From positions 1 to 45,743 of the forward strand of contig JALZUC010000052.1 in NCBI GenBank assembly GCA_023301765.1: 45,743 nucleotides of DNA, in the 5' to 3' direction. Position numbers and translations under genes: made by a program. Under the pieces are notes generated by a model, which worked only from the letters and a program-made list of their open reading frames with translations, had not been told where the DNA came from and did no database searches. Of this stretch, positions 34,166 to 42,775 are shown one piece after another. The stretch is from Akkermansiaceae bacterium (lineage in GTDB: Bacteria; Verrucomicrobiota; Verrucomicrobiia; Verrucomicrobiales; Akkermansiaceae). How positions within the stretch are numbered: position 1 is the first letter of the stretch; each line of letters starts with the position of its first letter.

Positions 34166-35304
34166 ATTGGCGCCGGAGCCATTAGGGAGAAGTACCAGTC
34201 CCACACCTGCCAGCCAAAGAAAATCCAAGCAAAGCCACCAAAGGCCAAACTTGGGCCAAAGGGTAACCTTTGGCCAAATCCCATACGCCCCAGAAGCGCT
34301 AGGAAAATGCTAAACAAGCAGGCAGCAAAAATTGTAAACAACACAGACTGCCAACCTAAACAGGCACCTAACATCCCCATTAGGTAAACATCTCCCATAC
34401 CCATAGCCTCACGAGGAATCACGACTTTACGTGCCTTACCACTCAGAGATTTAAGATCCTCGATTCCGGTGCTTTTTCCATTCACCTCAACAGTGGTTCC
34501 CCTAATCACCAAGGTCTCAGCCTTCACCTTTTTGCCATCTACCAAAAAGCTTCCCCCCTCGATGATAAGCTGATCACTATCGCGATAAAAAAGATCTGAC
34601 CACCCGTAAGACTCCCCATCGATGATAAAGCACAGCTCCTGCAGATCATCCTCCTCATCATCCGTGGGCTCACGTAAGCACCAGTCCACAGACTTCGTAA
34701 ACTCCATATTCTTTTTGCCAAAAGCCAGTTTACCTAGCAGCACCACTAGCCATAGACCACCAAAGCCCGCTACAAAGCCAATACCACACTTCACCAGACC
34801 ATCTACCCAGCCCTCAGCACGTAAATGATACTGAATCAGTACCGCACCCACCACCCCAAGCGCTGTCCCCAGCCATGTCACCTGCAACGGAATTAACATC
34901 AGCTCCGCATCCACAAAAACAACCACCACCAGCAGCGCCATCATCAACATATAAAAAAGCGCTAATCCAGGGCTAGTAGGGAACTGTGTCCACATCAGTA
35001 AAAAGAGCAAGGCTGTCACCAGCTCCACCGCAAAGTAGCGAAAGGGAATTCTGCACTGACACTCCGCACATTTTCCACCCTGAGCTAGCCAAGTAAACAG
35101 AGGCATATTCCTATACCACGGAATATCCTTATTACAGACAGGACAGTAAGAACGCTTTGGCGTATTTACAGAAAGCCCACGCGGCAGACGGTAGATCGCC
35201 ACATTAAGAAAAGATCCCACACAGGCACCCAATACAAATGCCGAAATCACCAGCACTGGATGCTGCCAGTTTACCATCTGCAAATTTTCATAAAAAGTGG
35301 GCAT
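34162..35304 (-). CDS. pilD: Prepilin peptidase (A24) with a large insert
   Basis: A polytopic inner-membrane aspartic protease and methylase that processes type IV prepilins and pseudopilins. The start is the ATG at 35304 (380 residues); a longer reading to 35337 adds 11 residues from a TTTGG repeat. The amino-terminal zinc domain has Cys54, 57, 79 and 82 (YCPVCNK, KCAECQC). Catalytic Asp132 lies in VVFVDAELMLIPLQ and Asp305 in MGMGDVYLMG. Between the two sits an insert of about 100 residues (198-297), rich in acidic residues and then beta-strand-like (EPTDDEEDDLQELCFIIDGE, LIIEGGSFLVDG), where most PilD proteins have a short loop. No pilus gene is adjacent. Confidence 0.9.
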   Translation of the reverse strand: MPTFYENLQMVNWQHPVLVISAFVLGACVGSFLNVAIYRLPRGLSVNTPKRSYCPVCNKDIPWYRNMPLFTWLAQGGKCAECQCRIPFRYFAVELVTALLFLLMWTQFPTSPGLALFYMLMMALLVVVVFVDAELMLIPLQVTWLGTALGVVGAVLIQYHLRAEGWVDGLVKCGIGFVAGFGGLWLVVLLGKLAFGKKNMEFTKSVDWCLREPTDDEEDDLQELCFIIDGESYGWSDLFYRDSDQLIIEGGSFLVDGKKVKAETLVIRGTTVEVNGKSTGIEDLKSLSGKARKVVIPREAMGMGDVYLMGMLGACLGWQSVLFTIFAACLFSIFLALLGRMGFGQRLPFGPSLAFGGFAWIFFGWQVWDWYFSLMAPAPI

Positions 35305-35327
35305 AACTATTTCTAAACACCATTTGG

Positions 35328-35355
35328 CAAATTCCAAATACCAAATTCCAAATAC
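35328..35355 (-). repeat. 14-bp perfect tandem repeat upstream of pilD
   Basis: Two exact copies of caaattccaaatac (plus strand) lie 24 bp before the pilD start. A close copy with one mismatch precedes the small membrane gene at 26543-26556 in the same orientation. The run is extended by CATTTGG on the gene side. Function unknown. Confidence 0.7.
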
Positions 35356-35415
35356 CCGTTATCCCACACACATTCATCTTGTATCTTACCCCCTCAGTCT
35401 TATGACTAAGCACCA

Positions 35416-36729
35416 GTGAACGACCTTAAGACATCCGCCATACGCACGGCTCAGCACCTAATCGATGCTGGACACACCACCTACTTTGCAGGTGGCTGTG
35501 TCCGTGACGCCATACTCGGAAAAGAACCTAAGGACTATGATATCGCCACCTCCGCCACACCCGATCAAGTTCAGGCTCTATTCCCCAAATCAGACTCCAT
35601 AGGAGCCCACTTCGGTGTGATCTTAGTGAAGGAAGGTAAAATGGCCTTCGAGATCGCAACCTTCAGGCACGACGGCTCATACAAAGACGGCCGCCATCCA
35701 GAGTCAGTCACCTTCTCCAGCCCAGAGGAAGATGCCCAACGGCGTGACTTCACCGTCAATGGGCTCTTTCAACACCCACTAACGGAAGAAATCATCGACC
35801 ACGTACACGGCCAGGCAGACCTTAACACTAAGACCCTTCGCGCCATAGGCCACCCATCTGATAGATTCCAAGAAGATGCACTACGCCTCCTTCGTGCCAT
35901 ACGCTTTGCCACCATACTCGGCTTTGATATAGAGGCAGAAACTTGGCAAGCCATTCAAGAAAACGCCCACTTATTAGCAAAAATAAGCCCAGAGCGTGTA
36001 CGTGATGAATTTACCCGCACACTCATCGTAAAAGACCGCGCACGAGGACTAGACCTCCTCACAGATAGTGGGCTCATGCGCCACATCGTGCCTGAAGTGT
36101 ATGACCTCATCGGCTGTGAGCAGCCGCCCCAGTGGCATCCAGAAGGAGACGTCTACACCCATACCCGTATCATGCTAGACATGCTACAGGGGGAGATCAC
36201 TCCAGAGCTAGCCCTTGCAGTATTACTCCATGACATCGCTAAGCCCGCCACCTACACCTATGATGAGGCTGAGAACCGCATCCGCTTTAATGGCCACGAT
36301 CGCATAGGGGCAGAAATGGCAGAAGTCATCCTCCGCCGGCTCCGCTACTCTAATAAAACTACAGAAGATGTCACGGTAATGGTACGTAACCACATGAACT
36401 TCATGAACGTGAAGAACATGCGCACCGCTAAGGTAAAACGCTTTATGGCACGCCCCACCTATCAACAGGAAATGGAACTCCACCGTGTAGACTGCGCCAG
36501 CAGTAACGGTATCACAGAGAACTATGAATTCCTCCGTGAGAAAGAAACAGAGTTCGCCGCAGAACCCCTCATCCCTGAGCCACTAGTCACCGGCAAAGAC
36601 CTTATCGATCTGGGGATGAAGCCTGGCCCGGCCTTCAAAGCCATCCTCACTCAATTACAGACAGAGCAGCTAGAAGGCAGACTAACAGATAGAGCAGATG
36701 CCCTAAAGTTTGTAAAATCTATCAAATAG
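35416..36729 (+). CDS. cca: CCA-adding enzyme (tRNA nucleotidyltransferase)
   Basis: A 437-residue class II nucleotidyltransferase that adds or repairs the CCA end of tRNA. The start is GTG at 35416, as the ATG further upstream runs into a stop. The active-site region is FAGGCVRDAILGKEPKDYDIATSAT with the two metal-binding Asp, then RRDFTVNGLF. An HD-type domain follows (ALAVLLHDIAKP, FNGHDRIGAEMA, VRNHM), as in CCA enzymes and poly(A) polymerases of this group. Whether it adds all three bases or only a subset cannot be judged from motifs alone. The gene is flanked by convergent neighbours and stands alone. Confidence 0.92.
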   Translation: MNDLKTSAIRTAQHLIDAGHTTYFAGGCVRDAILGKEPKDYDIATSATPDQVQALFPKSDSIGAHFGVILVKEGKMAFEIATFRHDGSYKDGRHPESVTFSSPEEDAQRRDFTVNGLFQHPLTEEIIDHVHGQADLNTKTLRAIGHPSDRFQEDALRLLRAIRFATILGFDIEAETWQAIQENAHLLAKISPERVRDEFTRTLIVKDRARGLDLLTDSGLMRHIVPEVYDLIGCEQPPQWHPEGDVYTHTRIMLDMLQGEITPELALAVLLHDIAKPATYTYDEAENRIRFNGHDRIGAEMAEVILRRLRYSNKTTEDVTVMVRNHMNFMNVKNMRTAKVKRFMARPTYQQEMELHRVDCASSNGITENYEFLREKETEFAAEPLIPEPLVTGKDLIDLGMKPGPAFKAILTQLQTEQLEGRLTDRADALKFVKSIK

Positions 36730-36763
36730 CATAACTTGATAAGTTATAAATTACTCACAGCTA

Positions 36764-37216
36764 CTACTCATCCGCCTTATCCCTCAGCTCCACTAGCACA
36801 TCCGTCATATCGCGAAGATCATCCCAGACATGCTTTACCACATAGACAGGCGCCTCCTGCCTCACCGCCAGAGCTAGGCAATCACTTGGCCGAGCATCTA
36901 TTTCTATAATCTTACGTTCCATAATCTCATTCTCCGCATGAATGAACATACGGGCAAAAAAGACATCCCCCTCCACCTTCAAGATCACTACTCGGTCCAC
37001 CTTACCACCAAAGGCATCTAACACCTGCGAAAATAAATCATGCGTAAGCGGCCGTGGAGGCTGCACCCCAGACATCACCGCATTTATTGACGCCCCAATA
37101 CCCGGCTCAATATAAAAAACGATCACCTTCTCGCCATCTCCTAAAAACACAGCACAGCCTGCCGACGTTGGCATCAGTGCTACAGGCTCTACTCTTACAT
37201 GATCTTCCATAGACAT
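36764..37216 (-). CDS. Bifunctional nuclease family protein (DUF151)
   Basis: A 150-residue soluble protein of the DUF151/bifunctional nuclease (BFN) family. The family signature is clear: RVVILKVEGDVFFARMFI, then IEIDARPSDCLALAVRQEAPVYV. Plant members show DNase and RNase activity and bacterial ones are little studied, so a nuclease function here is family inference. The start at 37216 (MSMEDHVRVEPV) was chosen over 37249; Met3 is also possible. It lies just downstream of the patatin gene (50 bp), so the two may be co-transcribed. Confidence 0.85.
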   Translation of the reverse strand: MSMEDHVRVEPVALMPTSAGCAVFLGDGEKVIVFYIEPGIGASINAVMSGVQPPRPLTHDLFSQVLDAFGGKVDRVVILKVEGDVFFARMFIHAENEIMERKIIEIDARPSDCLALAVRQEAPVYVVKHVWDDLRDMTDVLVELRDKADE

Positions 37217-37266
37217 ACACTCTATACCCCTATACAGAAAAAAGGTCAACGTAACCTCTAATGCTT

Positions 37267-38334
37267 TTAATCAAGCCCAAATTCGTGCACATGAATTTCA
37301 TCCTCTGTCGAAGTAAAGGGTACAAAACAAGGGCGAAGATGCCCAAAAAACTGCTCCTTAATTCTATCGAAGGTTTCTTCCGCCCGTCTCTCTCCAGTAA
37401 GAAATAACTCAGGCATATGCTCCACTCCATCAAGTGGCCATTTCTCAGTCATCCTGAAATTAACGTGGGTATAGCGATCCTGAAGAAAAAACTTTAACGG
37501 CAAGTGAGCCCCCAAAGTTTGGGACATACCCATCACCTCCGGTGCGCGCGATGCCCAATATAACATCCCCGCATCATCCCCCGGAGGCTCCATAGAAAAC
37601 TGAGCTTGGCCAGTCCCTATCGACAGCAAATGAATCTCATCCATTTCATTAGCCCCTTCAGGCAAGTGTCGTTTATTAAATTGTTGAATACGGATCGCCT
37701 CTGCTACAGCCAGCATACTAGGATCAGGAGCCCACATCCCCCCATCTACAAAAGCAGAGCCGCCAATCTGTTTATGCGGAAAATAAGTTGGCGCTGCTGT
37801 AGTAGCTATCAATGCATCAGCTATCTTAATATCAGCATCGTGCACCCCTTTGGGTAAATGAAGTGAACGAAACGCATGGGGCTGACCCTTAGTCAGGTTC
37901 ACTACAGGGATAACCAAACGCGTACAGTTAATATCCCTGAGCTTACGTTCACCAAACGCATCCTCAAAGGAACTCTTAAGAACCTCCTGATTAAATCGTG
38001 ATCGAAAAGCAGCATCCAATGAACGCCCTGTCTTTTTCTTAAACACCCAATTTGCCATCGGGTATAAAGACCTCATCACCCCACGAGCCTTATAAGGCGG
38101 CTGCGCTGGGAAAATATCAGCTCCATACCGAACGTAAAAATCATGCATTTCCGCAGCAGACTTACCAGCAGCTAAACCTGCCGCAATAATACCACCAGTC
38201 GAGGTCCCAGCAATTAAATCAAAAGACTCAGATATGGGACGCCCCAGCCTCTTTTCTAGCTCGTTTAAATATGATGTTATGAACGCACCGCGAATACCGC
38301 CGCCGCCGAGTGAAAGGATTTGAAATCTTGCCAT
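37267..38334 (-). CDS. Patatin-like phospholipase
   Basis: A 355-residue lipid acyl hydrolase. The oxyanion loop GGGGIRG is at 10-16, the nucleophile Ser45 is in GTSTGG, and the dyad Asp197 is in FVDGGMWAP. LNELEKRLGRPISESFDLIAG and the layout resemble the CapV-type patatins that serve as effectors in CBASS defence, but no CD-NTase, Cap2 or Cap3 gene is near. A housekeeping lipase is equally possible. The ATG at 38334 was chosen since MARFQILSLGGGG is the usual family start. Reading the frame upstream to 38559 adds 75 residues that include a strongly hydrophobic segment; see findings. The DUF151 gene follows by 50 bp. Confidence 0.82.
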   Translation of the reverse strand: MARFQILSLGGGGIRGAFITSYLNELEKRLGRPISESFDLIAGTSTGGIIAAGLAAGKSAAEMHDFYVRYGADIFPAQPPYKARGVMRSLYPMANWVFKKKTGRSLDAAFRSRFNQEVLKSSFEDAFGERKLRDINCTRLVIPVVNLTKGQPHAFRSLHLPKGVHDADIKIADALIATTAAPTYFPHKQIGGSAFVDGGMWAPDPSMLAVAEAIRIQQFNKRHLPEGANEMDEIHLLSIGTGQAQFSMEPPGDDAGMLYWASRAPEVMGMSQTLGAHLPLKFFLQDRYTHVNFRMTEKWPLDGVEHMPELFLTGERRAEETFDRIKEQFFGHLRPCFVPFTSTEDEIHVHEFGLD

Positions 38335-38940
38335 GTTGTTTCGCGATAAATAATTTATTTCTAACCCAAGATCTCCCCCTGCCTGATACTGATACCTTGA
38401 TGCAAAGAAACTTAAATCACTACCACAGTAGAGAATACAGTTTAAAAAAATAATACACAGCCCAGACAGTAATATCAGCCCAGAAGCTAGCGTAATAAAC
38501 CATATCAAAACAAAAGAATTAAAGTACAATACGGTGCTATAATAATCTATGAAGGGCATGATTTCGAGGCCCAGTGGTTACGCCTGATTACTCAGATGGC
38601 AGATCCAGCAACAGACTCTTTACTCCTACTCTACGATGACACTCAGTCTACTTATAAAAAAAAAGCACAGCTTGGGTTTCAACTTTTTAAATATGGGCAT
38701 AACTCGCGCTGAAAGAGACTTACTACTACTTTACTCGCTAACAAACTTCTATCCCCAAAAGCTCGTTAGAATAACCGAATAAAAGGCTAATTAATACTAC
38801 ATTCTTGCCCAGCTTAAATCTAAATATCAGACGAGCTACAGTCTTCTTAAGAGTGCTTGATCAACCTGTAATAATAAGTATCTAAGCCACTACTTGGCAC
38901 AGTATATGCTCACACAGTATATACTTATCTGACATAAACC
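38335..38940. other. AT-rich intergenic region with an uncertain open frame
   Basis: About 600 bp between the patatin start and the glycoside-hydrolase-like gene. It contains an open plus-strand frame (38491-38712) that is described separately, and the upstream extension of the patatin frame on the minus strand. From 38713 onwards I see short runs of AT-rich DNA, a near-duplicated CACAGTATAT word near 38899 and 38914, and no gene. Confidence 0.5.
38596..38712 (+). pseudogene. Possible small gene or 5'-truncated gene remnant
   Basis: From ATG at 38596 to TGA at 38712 the frame encodes 38 residues (MADPATDSLLLLYDDTQSTY... ending GHNSR). The same frame is open back to 38491 without a start codon, adding YGAIIIYEGHDFEAQWLRLI, so 73 codons in all. 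The composition looks protein-like. It is either a short gene or the remnant of a longer one that lost its 5' end. I do not recognise the family. Confidence 0.25.
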
Positions 38941-39048
38941 ATGGTATTACACACGCATACCACCATGCCAAAAATAATAGCATGTAAGAACACGCCCTTA
39001 ATTCTCGTAAAAAACACATACCTCAGACTAACCACTGAAACAAAACAC

Positions 39049-40185
39049 ATGAAACTAGCAACTAATTTGCTCCTCCTGGCTCTTATGGCATGTGCTAACA
39101 CAGCATTTTGCCAAAGTAAAAAACCAGATACCCCTAAACCTCCATTTTCTTGGGATCACGTACCCACCTATGAAATGTTTGGTGATAGTAGCCGACTACT
39201 ACAAAAGCACGAGGTTAAGAAAATCGGTGCCACAACATCTTTCCTCTGTATTGAAAAAAACCATGGTCATAAAACTATAGGGTCTGCAGAGCTTGGCGCT
39301 GCACATGAGTTTAAGCGTTTCAAGAAAAACAAACCAAACACCACCTGTCTTTTCTACTTTAACTCAGCCTATGCTTACTCATTTACCACTGCGACAGAGA
39401 AATTTAAGTTCCAAAAGACCACCTCACAAGAACACCCTTTTTTACTTAAAGATCTAGGTAAAGATACCCTCGCTAGGAGAGGCAGCGTCCATTATTTCGA
39501 TGTTCTAAACCCTGATTTAAGAAAATGGTGGGCTAAACAAGTAGGTGATTATGTTAGAGAGACTGGTGCCGACGGTCTTTTTGTAGATCAGATGCACGGC
39601 TTCAAATTTCTCCGCCCTAAATCTGACCGCCCACAAGTAGCTCCAGCACAAGCTGAAATGATGCGTATGGCTAAAGAAGCAATCGGACCAAATAAAATAC
39701 TACTCCTAAATAATGGAGCTCACACCCCAGAGCTTTTTGAAATTGGCGACGCTTTCATGTTTGAGCACTATACCGAAAAACTACTCACTAAGGAAGCTAT
39801 CCTAAATGACTGGAAACTAATGGAAAAAGTCTCTGCTGCGGGTAAAAGCTCCATCTGGCGAATTGGCCTCGAAGTCGAACATGAGCAGAAAGATAAAAAA
39901 ACAAATGATGCCAAATATGCACAGTTAGCACGTAAGCATATTAACTACTACCTAGCGGCCTTTCTCATCGGTGCACAAGAGCACTCCTATTTCCAGTACG
40001 GCTGGGGATGGAAACTCGCCACAGGCCCACTACTTCACCATCCCGAGTTTGAACGCCCTCTCGGTAACCCCTTAAGCACACGTGTGAGAGAATCTCCCAC
40101 AGGCTGGATCTTCACACGCCGCTTCGAGCACGCTAACGTCCAAGTAGATTTAGCGAATAAAACTGGCCGTATCCATTGGCAGTAA
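39049..40185 (+). CDS. Secreted putative glycoside hydrolase (TIM-barrel type)
   Basis: A 378-residue exported protein. The ATG at 39049 gives a signal peptide (LATNLLLLALMACANTAFC), whereas the reading from 38941 adds 36 residues with no such logic. GADGLFVDQMHGF marks a barrel strand with a putative catalytic Asp, followed by ILLLNNGAHTPELFEIGDAF and FMFEHYTEKLLTKE, in which the sequence of strands looks like hypothetical glycosyl hydrolases (GHL15-like, as I judge it). The terminal YLAAFLIGAQEHSYFQYGWG and GNPLSTRVRESPTGWIFTRRF also fit that kind of protein. Substrate unknown. A single-gene unit, with long non-coding DNA on both sides. Confidence 0.6.
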   Translation: MKLATNLLLLALMACANTAFCQSKKPDTPKPPFSWDHVPTYEMFGDSSRLLQKHEVKKIGATTSFLCIEKNHGHKTIGSAELGAAHEFKRFKKNKPNTTCLFYFNSAYAYSFTTATEKFKFQKTTSQEHPFLLKDLGKDTLARRGSVHYFDVLNPDLRKWWAKQVGDYVRETGADGLFVDQMHGFKFLRPKSDRPQVAPAQAEMMRMAKEAIGPNKILLLNNGAHTPELFEIGDAFMFEHYTEKLLTKEAILNDWKLMEKVSAAGKSSIWRIGLEVEHEQKDKKTNDAKYAQLARKHINYYLAAFLIGAQEHSYFQYGWGWKLATGPLLHHPEFERPLGNPLSTRVRESPTGWIFTRRFEHANVQVDLANKTGRIHWQ

Positions 40186-40621
40186 AACCTCCATTTAATC
40201 GCGTTATAATCTCATCAACAACTTATTGATTAGCTGAATGTCAAAAAATCATCGCTTCCCACAAGGTTAAAGTGTGGATCAATTTGACTAACAGGTCATT
40301 AAATCAATCTTGTACCCAGATGCTATCCATCACTTTTATGGGATGATATTCAGATTAAGTGCTGTAGAGTCACGGCTTAAGATATACTTGCCTTCATCAT
40401 ACTGAAAATAGGCACATAAGGACTAATGTTGGCCAGAGTTATGTGGACAAGTAGACCACTCTCCTGATCAAGCTTTGAGAAGTCATTATCAATAATAGTT
40501 AGCACGCCAATTATCTATCGGTGCACCTGACAGCCAGAACGCACATGCAAACACCTCAGAACCACCTACCTATAGGATATTAAAACAGGAATAAAATAAC
40601 TTCGTCAGTGCTCTCATATGA
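40186..40621. other. Intergenic region before the DUF3179 gene
   Basis: No open frame longer than about 25 codons with protein-like content on either strand, no strong hairpin and no repeat. It probably holds the 3' end of the hydrolase transcript and the promoter of the DUF3179/Mo-enzyme genes; an AT-rich stretch (aggaataaaataac) lies about 30 bp before the ATG. Confidence 0.45.
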
Positions 40622-41974
40622 ATGAAAGCCTTGTTTGCAAAGTTAATCATCAGCTCCATGTCACTAACAGCGGCCACTGCCTCTGATCTAGTAAAAATCT
40701 CCTCTTTCGAAGGCCTCCACTCGGAGCATGCAGAGCATGTAAATCAAGCCATCTCACATATTGACGCCCGTTGGAGAGATAGCTACACTCCCATGGTTAT
40801 CGAATCTCTCAGATTTTCTAGAGATGTTCAAAATCAGCGATCATTAATTGCCCTCCTCCATAAAAGGACTCAACTATCTCGAAATAGCGATTTATCTACC
40901 TACTGGCACTGGGTCTGGAGTAAGCAACTAGAGCCACATCCTAAGTATTCTGAATTTAAGACCAAACTCTATAAAAAAGTAGATTCTCGTTTTTCTGAAT
41001 ACTTTGATAACTCGCCCAAGAGCATCATTCGTCTGGATGAAATCCGCTGGGGTGGAGTGCAGCGTGATGGTATTCCCCCACTTAAAAATCCTCGGGTATT
41101 ACGCGCAGCCCAGGCCAGCTTCCTCTCAGATAAAGACGTAATATTTGGAGTTTCACTAAATGGTAAAGCACGAGCCTACCCAAAAAGAATTTTAGCGTGG
41201 CATGAAATGGTAAAAGACACCCTAGGAGGTAAATCAATCAACGGAGTCTACTGCACCCTCTGCGGGTCTATGATAGTTTATGACACAATGCACAAAGAAA
41301 AACACTACGAACTAGGCACCAGTGGATTTCTCTACCGTTCTAACAAACTCATGTATGACCACAGCACAAAATCTATGTGGTCTACAATAGAAGGGAAACC
41401 CGTACTAGGCCCTCTAGTTAATCAAGGTATCCAGCTTAAACCTTTAACTGTAGTTACTACCACCTGGGGTGAATGGAAAAAACGCCACCCTAGCACTACC
41501 GTATTATCACTCCATACAGGTCACAGTAGAGACTACGGAGAAGGCGTAGCCTATAAAAGATACTTCGCCACTGATAAGTTGATGTTTGAAATCCCCAAAA
41601 AACTCAAAGATACCCGCCTAAAAAACAAAAGCTCCATACTAGCACTCCGCCTCGGGGCAGCCCCCAAAGACAAAGTTGCCTTTGCTCCTAAGTTTCTGAA
41701 GAAAAACTCTCTATATAACTACCAACACAAGAATACATCCCTAGTTATCCTTACAGACAAATCTGGAGCATCCAGAGTCTATGATAGTACAGGCCACACA
41801 TTCACAAAGTGGGATCAAAACTTCACCATTCAGGATCGCCATGGTGCTAAATGGAAACTCACCGAACAGCACCTCACTAACTCCGCAGGTAAATCTCTCA
41901 AGCGCTATCCATCCCACAGTGCCTTTTGGTTTGGATGGCACTCTGCATACCCAGAGACCATACTCGTGCAATAA
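40622..41974 (+). CDS. DUF3179 domain-containing exported protein
   Basis: A 450-residue protein with a signal peptide (MKALFAKLIISSMSLTAATA). After a helical region of about 120 residues comes a DUF3179 domain: GVSLNGKARAYPKRILAWHEMV (172-197), NGVYCTLCGSMIVYD with Cys211 and Cys214, LGTSGFLYRSNKLMYDHST, then TMWS-type SMWSTIEGKPVLGPL and TTWGEWKKRHP. His194 and the CxxC may bind a metal or redox cofactor; the family has no firm function. The last part, with YPSHSAFWFGWHSAYPET, is also conserved. The gene begins the run that includes the Fe-S and Mo subunits, with 85 bp to the next. This co-location is described under findings. Confidence 0.88.
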   Translation: MKALFAKLIISSMSLTAATASDLVKISSFEGLHSEHAEHVNQAISHIDARWRDSYTPMVIESLRFSRDVQNQRSLIALLHKRTQLSRNSDLSTYWHWVWSKQLEPHPKYSEFKTKLYKKVDSRFSEYFDNSPKSIIRLDEIRWGGVQRDGIPPLKNPRVLRAAQASFLSDKDVIFGVSLNGKARAYPKRILAWHEMVKDTLGGKSINGVYCTLCGSMIVYDTMHKEKHYELGTSGFLYRSNKLMYDHSTKSMWSTIEGKPVLGPLVNQGIQLKPLTVVTTTWGEWKKRHPSTTVLSLHTGHSRDYGEGVAYKRYFATDKLMFEIPKKLKDTRLKNKSSILALRLGAAPKDKVAFAPKFLKKNSLYNYQHKNTSLVILTDKSGASRVYDSTGHTFTKWDQNFTIQDRHGAKWKLTEQHLTNSAGKSLKRYPSHSAFWFGWHSAYPETILVQ

Positions 41975-42059
41975 TCGCCTCAAATAGATAATCCCCTCCC
42001 AACAATGAAAAAAATCTCAATATATTACCTGAATGCTTGTAAGAAGGGCTATTTTTTAG

Positions 42060-42755
42060 ATGCTACTAACCATGGATGATTTCACCCTAATGCCGTGGGA
42101 AAAAGTTGGACCACAATTTAAAAAGTCCTACAAGAGGGCTGGAATGTTAGTAGACCTTGATAGCTGTATCGGGTGTCACTCATGTTCAGTATCTTGTAAA
42201 ACTGAAAATGATGTCCCCCTCGGAAACTTTCGTATGCGTGTTCGCTACCTTGAGCAGCCTACCAGCGCGTCCATTTCCTTTGCCCCCCTACTCTGCATGC
42301 ACTGTGTAGACGCACCTTGTTTGAAAGCGTGCCCTTCTAAAGCCATTAAAAAAGGCGCCGATGGCCGTATTTTGATCAATGAATCTAAATGTGACCTTGA
42401 TGAGGAATGTGTAAAAGCCTGCCCATACGGAGCGATTTCCATTAATGAAGATAAAGGCGTAGCTGAGAAGTGTGACTTCTGTGAGCACCGCACAGATGTA
42501 GGCCTAGCTCCCTCCTGCGTTGATAACTGCCCTACAGATGCTCTTATATTTGGTGATCTAGATGATCCAGAATCCCGTATCTCTAAACTCGCGGCAAAGC
42601 GTAAAGCAAAACCCTGGAAACCAGAGGCGGAAACAAACCCCTCCGTACTCTATGTTAGCCACGACAAGTGGATGGAAAAAAAGGTAAACACCGGCGTGCA
42701 GTTAGACCCTGCAGATGAAGATGTGACCTACGAGCAAAATAACCTAAAGAAGTAA
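42060..42755 (+). CDS. 4Fe-4S ferredoxin-type electron-transfer subunit
   Basis: A 231-residue protein of the DmsB/PsrB/NrfC type, carrying electrons between a quinol-linked partner and the Mo subunit. Four cysteine motifs are seen: Cys36-x2-39-x2-42-x3-46; Cys79-x2-82-x4-87-x3-91; a third with Cys111, 117 and 121 only; and Cys138-x2-141-x11-153-x3-157. In the third motif the expected second cysteine (position 114) is Asp. There is no Tat signal, so it would be exported with the Mo subunit. ATG at 42060 was taken; Met5 (42072) is also possible. It is 20 bp before the Mo subunit gene. Confidence 0.9.
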   Translation: MLLTMDDFTLMPWEKVGPQFKKSYKRAGMLVDLDSCIGCHSCSVSCKTENDVPLGNFRMRVRYLEQPTSASISFAPLLCMHCVDAPCLKACPSKAIKKGADGRILINESKCDLDEECVKACPYGAISINEDKGVAEKCDFCEHRTDVGLAPSCVDNCPTDALIFGDLDDPESRISKLAAKRKAKPWKPEAETNPSVLYVSHDKWMEKKVNTGVQLDPADEDVTYEQNNLKK

Positions 42756-42775
42756 CACCTAAACACTAAGTTTTC

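Noticed and set aside
37267-38334. CBASS defence system around the CapV-like patatin
   Set aside because: No CD-NTase, ubiquitin-like or other Cap gene within the window; neighbours are a DUF151 protein and a hydrolase.
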